Under the pieces are notes generated by a model. That model did not search any database. It was not told the origin of the DNA and worked only from the letters and a program-made list of their open reading frames with translations. Positions 58,302 to 64,000 of a DNA stretch of 64,000 bases are shown one piece after another. The stretch covers positions 13,283,057-13,347,056 of the forward strand of contig NC_058143.1 in assembly GCF_011075055.1 (NCBI RefSeq), in the 5' to 3' direction. The position numbers and the translations under genes are program-made. Positions within the stretch are counted from its first letter, which is position 1; every line of letters begins with the position of its first letter. Source of the DNA: Mangifera indica. Taxonomy: Eukaryota; Streptophyta; Magnoliopsida; Sapindales; Anacardiaceae.

Positions 58302-61300
58302 ATGAGCTCGTTGAGCCGAGAATTGGTGTTTCTTATACTTCAGTTTCTCGAAGAAGAGAAATTCAAGGAGTCTGTTCACAAGTAAGTTCTGCTTCATTTA
58401 TCTGTTTCTTCGTGTCTTCATTTTTACTTGCCTATGTTGTTTTGGAGAAGGAAAAAATTTTTTTTTTTGAACTGGTGGTGGGGTTTATATTAGACTTAGG
58501 TGGGTTGGGGCAGTTTTTGCTGGAACTACGTGATATTGTTGGTTTTAAGTCTAGATATTTGATATTGGTTGGAGGGTAAGTTGGTTTGGTTAAGATAGTT
58601 GGAGTTTTGGCTTCGTTAGAGTGGTTAAAGTGATGAAATGTGTCTCTGATTGATGATTTTGTTTTGTTAATAAAAAGTGGATTATGTTGGTGTTTTTGTT
58701 ATGGAAAGTTATAAGCCAAAGGCAAAAGTTTAGTCTTACTAATTACATTGAAGTTAGTTCAAATTTTGGTCTTTTTATGATTTTCTATGTCTAACATGTC
58801 CCCATAACGCCGATTAAGAGAATCCTCTGATAAAGCGCAATTCTTGTGTTTATATATGATTTATGCCAGACATTAGAGGGACCTCCTTAATCAAAACAAA
58901 ATTTTGGCCAAATTTGTTTAGTGTTGGGTTTGGTTGAGTGGAGAGTGTTCATTTCTAAGCAAAAGATTAAAAATTAGTTATCTTGTTTTAGTTGATTATT
59001 AATTGATTGGAATGCCATATATAATAAAGAATGTTACCTTCAATGTTTGTGTAGGCTTGAGAAAGAATCGGGGTTTTATTTCAACATGAAGTACTTCGAA
59101 GAGAAAGTTCAAGCTGGAGAATGGGATGAAGTTGAGAAATACTTGTCAGGATTTACCAAAGTTGATGATAATCGCTATTCAATGAAGATATTCTTTGAAA
59201 TTAGGAAGCAAAAGTATCTTGAAGCACTTGATAGGTATATGTAATTTGCATTTATCAGTGAACTTTTTTTTTTTAGTTTTGTCTTTATTTTTTAGGGTTT
59301 AATTTTTGTTTCCTTAAATTCATATTACAGGCAAGACAAAGCAAAGGCGGTTGAAATATTAGTGACTGATTTGAAAGTGTTCTCAACATTTAATGAGGAA
59401 CTGTACAAAGAAATTACACAGCTTTTAACTCTCAGCAATTTCAGGTAATTTTTTTAATTTCCTCATAAATAAAAATTGATAATTTGAAATTTTTTCTGAT
59501 CATTTTGCTTGAGTAAATGCAATATTCATTATTCAAAGTTTTGAGAAAATAGAAATCTTCACTAAATTAGAATTCAAGTCAAAAAGCTTGGCTGAGTGTA
59601 AGAGTGCTTACTTTCATTGAAGACCAACCTCCCTTTTAACACAAAATTTTTTATTTCTTTATTTATACTACTGTTTCTTGTATATTTATGTTATGGTTTC
59701 ATGTGCTTTAAGTGTTGCTGGTTTTACTGGTGTCACTTGAGTATCAATTTACATTTCATATTTAGTGTATCAATGTATGTGTCATATTTAGCGTATCAAT
59801 GTACATTTCATATTTTATCCTTCTCCAAATTAAATTCAGGGAAAATGAGCAGCTGTCAAAGTATGGTGACACCAAAACAGCTCGTAGCATAATGTTGATA
59901 GAGCTCAAAAAACTGATTGAAGCAAACCCACTTTTCCGTGATAAGCTTACTTTTCCTTCACTGAAGTCATCAAGATTGCGAACTCTGATTAATCAGAGGT
60001 AAAGTGATACAGTGCATGATAAATGCAATATATGTCCTTTTCTATCTTTTATCTGATTTTGCCGTAAATATTCCAATTTTCTTTTGTCAGTCATTCATCA
60101 TGCTTAACATGAAGTCTGTTTATGAACTATTGCTTTATATTTTTGTATTTGTTTCCTGTAAATTGGAGACGTGTTTCTGTCTTTTTGTCATATGTTTCTA
60201 TGAAAAACTCGGAACCAAATTCCTGGTGTTTAATATGTGAGTTTTCCCTTGATACAGTTTGAACTGGCAGCACCAACTATGCAAGAACCCAAGGCCAAAC
60301 CCTGACATCAAGACTCTGTTTACCGACCATACATGTATGCCTCCAGGTGGTCCTCTTGCACCTACACCTGTCAATCTTCCTGTTGCAGCAGTTGCAAAGC
60401 CAACTTCATATACGTCACTCGGAGCACACAATGTATGATAGTACTCCACATCCGTGTTATTTAAGTAAATATTAACCATATTTGGAAGATCAAATCTTAA
60501 CATTGTTGACTAATGCATATTGTCTTGGATATAGCCATTTCCACCCACTGCAGCCCCAGCTAATGCCAGTGCTCTAGCTGGTTGGATGACCAATCCTACT
60601 TCTTCCTCTATTCAAGCTTCTGTTGTTACAGCATCATCTATTCCTCTTGCACAAAATCAAGGTTGGAATTTTAATTGAGTTGGAGTTAGGACTTTAAAAG
60701 ACAGTCAATGTGTATATATATTTTTTAATATATAGAGTGTTTGCCTAAAATTTTGGTTGACTTACATGCTCTGCCACTTCATCTAGTTTCAGTCTTAAAA
60801 CATTCAAGAACACCTCCAACAAATCCAGTAATGGTTGATTATCAGGGTCCTGAACATGATCAATTGTTGAAACGACTACGGCCTACTCCATCCATTGAGG
60901 AGGTAGCTTATAATTATTTTGTTTCATAGAGGCAATTTTATTAAATTTCTTGTTTCTTTGGTCAATGTTTTCTTCTCTGCTTCAATTTTTAGGTTACATA
61001 TTCAACATCTCGACAACAGACTTGGTCAGTGGATGACCTGCCAAGGACAGTGGCTGTGACCTTGCATCAAGGATCAACCGTGATTAGCATGGATTTTCAT
61101 CCTACTCAGCAAACACTGCTTCTTGGTATGGAAGTTATTATTTCTATAAAAATCACTTTCAGACTGATTTTGTGGGTAAGTTATTACACCAAAATATTTT
61201 TTCTCATTCATTGGCTTATATTGTCTTTTGAGCAGTGGGTTCTAGTAATGGTGAGATTACACTCTGGGAACTTGCAATGCGGGATAGGCTGGTTTCAAAA

Positions 61301-64000
61301 CCATTCAAGATCTGGGATATGGCATCATTGCCATTTCAGGTTTTTACATAACTCATCTGTGATAGATTTATGTATTCAAAGTGCTACAATATGCAGTTGT
61401 TGTGGTAACTCCATTGGAATTCAATATTCAGCATTTGGTTATATTAGACCCCCAGGTAATTTAGGAATATTGCAATTAAATTAGGATTTTAGTAATATAG
61501 GAATATTAGGATTTAATGAGGAACTTTTTAAATTATTAAACACCATTAGGAATATTATATTAGAATTAGGAATATTATGTAGAGTACAATTTAGATTCTA
61601 TTAATTATCGCCAATGAGGGTTAGATGCCCATTGATATAGTGTTGAGAAGATTTAGGGAGAGCTTTTGAGAATTAATTACAACATAGCATTGTATTCCAA
61701 AAGGTGGAGCACCATCAATGTCTCTTGGTGGAGTGTGGGAGATTTTGTCCTTTGAATTGTAATCATTATCTCTTCATTCAATAAAAATTCATTACATCCA
61801 TTAATAAAATTTATAATTCCAATGATACAATCTGGGGTTTGCAACAGGTTAGTTGAGAATTTGTAGCTACTAATTATGTTGGAGTCTTACACTTGACAAT
61901 TTCTTACAGGCCTCTATTGTCAAAGATGTACCAGTCTCTGTCAGCCGTGTAGCATGGAGTCCAGATGGAAAATTTGCGGGTATGTGCCTTTTGATGTGAA
62001 TTACCCTTTCTTAGATGCCTACCTTGTATATTAATGGTTTGCTTGCTGCAGGTGCTGCATTTACCAAACATTTAATTCAGTTGTATACGTACGCCGGATC
62101 AAATGAACTACGCCAGCATTTACAGGTAAGTTGATAGTTCGATATTGGTTCAGCGGGATGGAAATTTTTAGTGTAACTTGATTTAGATCCTTGTGTAATC
62201 ACAGATTGATGCACATGTTGGTGGTGTGAATGACTTGGCTTTTGCTCATCCAAACAAACAACTTTGTGTGGTTACATGTGGAGATGATAAGATAATCAAG
62301 GTTTGCAATATAAATTATTGTCAAGGAAGTTTTGGTTAGACAAGCTGTATGAATATCTAATGAAAGAAGTCTTAACAGGTGTGGGATCTATCGGGACGTA
62401 AACTATTCAACTTTGAAGGTCATGAGGCACCTGTATATTCCCTCTGTCCTCATCATAAGGAGAACATTCAGGTATGCCAAGCAATGGAAAAGGTTATTGG
62501 TTTTTTCTTCATGTGCTTTGTGACATTTATCTTACATAACATAAAATCATAAATATATCTGTTTAATTGAAGAAAAAGTCATTCACTTAGGTTGTTACTA
62601 GTATCTCATCCTCTAAGGGAGACACATCAATCATAAGCATTTTTGGTTTTGAATATATGATTGTCACTGTCATTGGTCAACTTCTCTCTTTCTCTTGTGT
62701 TAGATTTATGTGTATCTGTTATGGCCTTTTTAATGTCAATTAAAATAGTGAAGCTGGTGTCTGTTGAGTACATGGATGTACAGATGTGTATGCCTGGTTA
62801 CTGCTATTAAGAATGGGGATCATTTACTGAGTCTGTTTCAAATTTTGTTGAAGACATGCTTCATTGGCTTAAGCTTTCAATTTTGAATCTGCAGTTCATA
62901 TTTTCGACAGCCATTGATGGGAAAATAAAGGCCTGGCTGTATGACAATATGGGCTCCAGAGTTGATTATGATGCTCCTGGTCACTGGTGTACAACTATGC
63001 TTTACAGTGCTGATGGAAGTAGGTAAGATAAGTAGAATGAACATTATCATAGTAATTTGGGAGTTGTGGAACCGATTTTTCTTTATTTTCACCAAATCTA
63101 ATTGTCTGTATTCATAATTTTGGAGTAGTGCCTTGTTAAAATTAATGATGTTCATGCCTTATTTTTATTTTTCAGATTGTTTTCTTGTGGCACTAGTAAA
63201 GAAGGAGACTCTTTCCTGGTTGAATGGAATGAAAGTGAAGGAACAATAAAGAGGACATATGTTGGGTTTAGAAAGAAATCTGCTGGTATAGTACAGTTTG
63301 ATACTACACAAAATCACTTTTTGGCTGTTGGTGAAGATAGCCAGATTAAGTTTTGGGATATGGACAATAACAATGTTCTCACTAGCACGGACGCAGAGGG
63401 TGGACTTGCTGTGAGTTAACTTGCTGATATTTTGGCACCTCTTTGAACCAGTTCAAATTTTAATTTTAGCATTTACATCATAACATTAATTTTGTCAGAT
63501 TCTTCCCCGATTGAGGTTCAGTAAGGATGGAAATCTTCTAGCTGTTACTACTGCAGACAATGGCTTCAAGATACTTACTAATGCTGTAGGTCATAGATCT
63601 TTAAGAGCAGTTGAAAACCCACCTTTTGAAGCACTGAGAGGGCCTATTGAATCTGCTGTTAAGGTTATAACAAATTTTTTAGCTTGTTTGGTTGTTTAAT
63701 AATCACATCTTGGCATCTGTTGTGTTCTGACTACTGTGTCTGTTGGCCAGGTTTCTGCCAATTCTGCTGTTTCAAGTCTTAGTCCTGTCAATTGTAAAGT
63801 TGAAAGGAGCTCTCCTGTCAGACCTTCTCCAATCATTGTATGTTAGCCATATACTCCTTTATGATCTGGTTTTCTTACTCCTTTCAGAAAATTATTTGTC
63901 TGTTGCGTTCTGATTATGCCAGGAAAATGTAACTTTGTACAAAGCCTACCTATTGAATAATCTTTCCTTGTGCTCTGTTGTGTTTTCTTGCCTCAAGTTT
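58302..64000 (+). CDS. TPR2: TOPLESS-related co-repressor, TPR2-like (5' part, 17 exons; continues beyond window)
   Basis: Exons 58302-58381, 59055-59234, 59331-59444, 59840-59998, 60258-60432, 60535-60661, 60787-60902, 60993-61125, 61236-61339, 61910-61979, 62052-62125, 62205-62300, 62379-62471, 62895-63022, 63176-63410, 63499-63663 and 63751-63837 give 712 residues in one frame; later exons lie outside. The N-terminal LisH (MSSLSRELVFLILQFLEEEK) and CTLH/CRA region of about 210 residues bind EAR-motif repressors. A Pro-rich linker follows, then WD40 repeats from about residue 350 (e.g. HVGGVNDLAFAHPNKQLCVV, GRKLFNFEGHEAPVYSLC). TPL proteins recruit histone deacetylases in auxin and jasmonate signalling. 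Blocks such as NNVLTSTDAEGGL and NCKVERSSPVRPSP resemble Arabidopsis TPR2 more than TPL. Intron 9 (61340-61909) is the longest in the WD40 part and may contain an insertion. Confidence 0.95.

Noticed and set aside
1..64000. tRNA genes, rRNA genes and CRISPR arrays
   Set aside because: I scanned both strands by eye for tRNA box A/B pairs and for regular spacer arrays and found none I could support; CRISPR is not expected in a plant nuclear genome.

Overview
The window is nuclear DNA of a flowering plant, most likely a woody eudicot. The evidence is AT-rich intergenic DNA full of MITEs, introns with GT..AG borders, and plant-specific gene families. I cannot name the species from sequence alone.

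Six protein-coding genes can be modelled exon by exon. On the minus strand from left to right they are: a type-I pectin methylesterase (1.7-3.6 kb); an F-box/LRR protein of the FBL3 type (4.2-7.3 kb); two paralogous F-box/PP2-B proteins (21.0-22.2 and 27.8-28.8 kb); and a clade-E PP2C phosphatase of the EGR type (33.3-35.2 kb). On the plus strand, the first 17 coding exons of a TOPLESS-related (TPR2-like) co-repressor run from 58.3 kb off the right edge.

Between them lie relics. A full-length but broken GRDP (DUF1399) gene occupies 9.9-12.3 kb, a third F-box/PP2-B copy survives as a 190-bp fragment at 20.0 kb, and a phospholipase D zeta exon with a frameshift sits at 32.3 kb. Two exon-like pieces of unknown origin lie at 33.0 and 43.1-43.3 kb.

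The most interesting non-protein locus is a minus-strand polycistronic snoRNA gene at about 15.1-17.0 kb. Its promoter has Site II (TGGGCY) elements, a telo-box and a TATA box. At least three intact-looking C/D-box snoRNAs and one degenerate copy follow. Their guide sequences match conserved 18S, 25S and 5.8S rRNA stretches, and the best one appears to guide both 25S and 5.8S rRNA.

Mobile DNA: a Ty1/copia element (46.26-53.46 kb, TSD TAAAA) carries a nested 962-bp hAT element (8-bp TSD) inside its RNase H. Three to four copies of one Mutator-like element family are present, two with recognisable 9-bp TSDs. Two hAT MITEs with 8-bp TSDs contain AAAACGACGTCGTTTT-type palindromes. There is also a 1.1-kb foldback element at 23.7-24.9 kb and an abundant ~170-bp MITE family. 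The remaining intergenic stretches are AT-rich and show no gene I can support.
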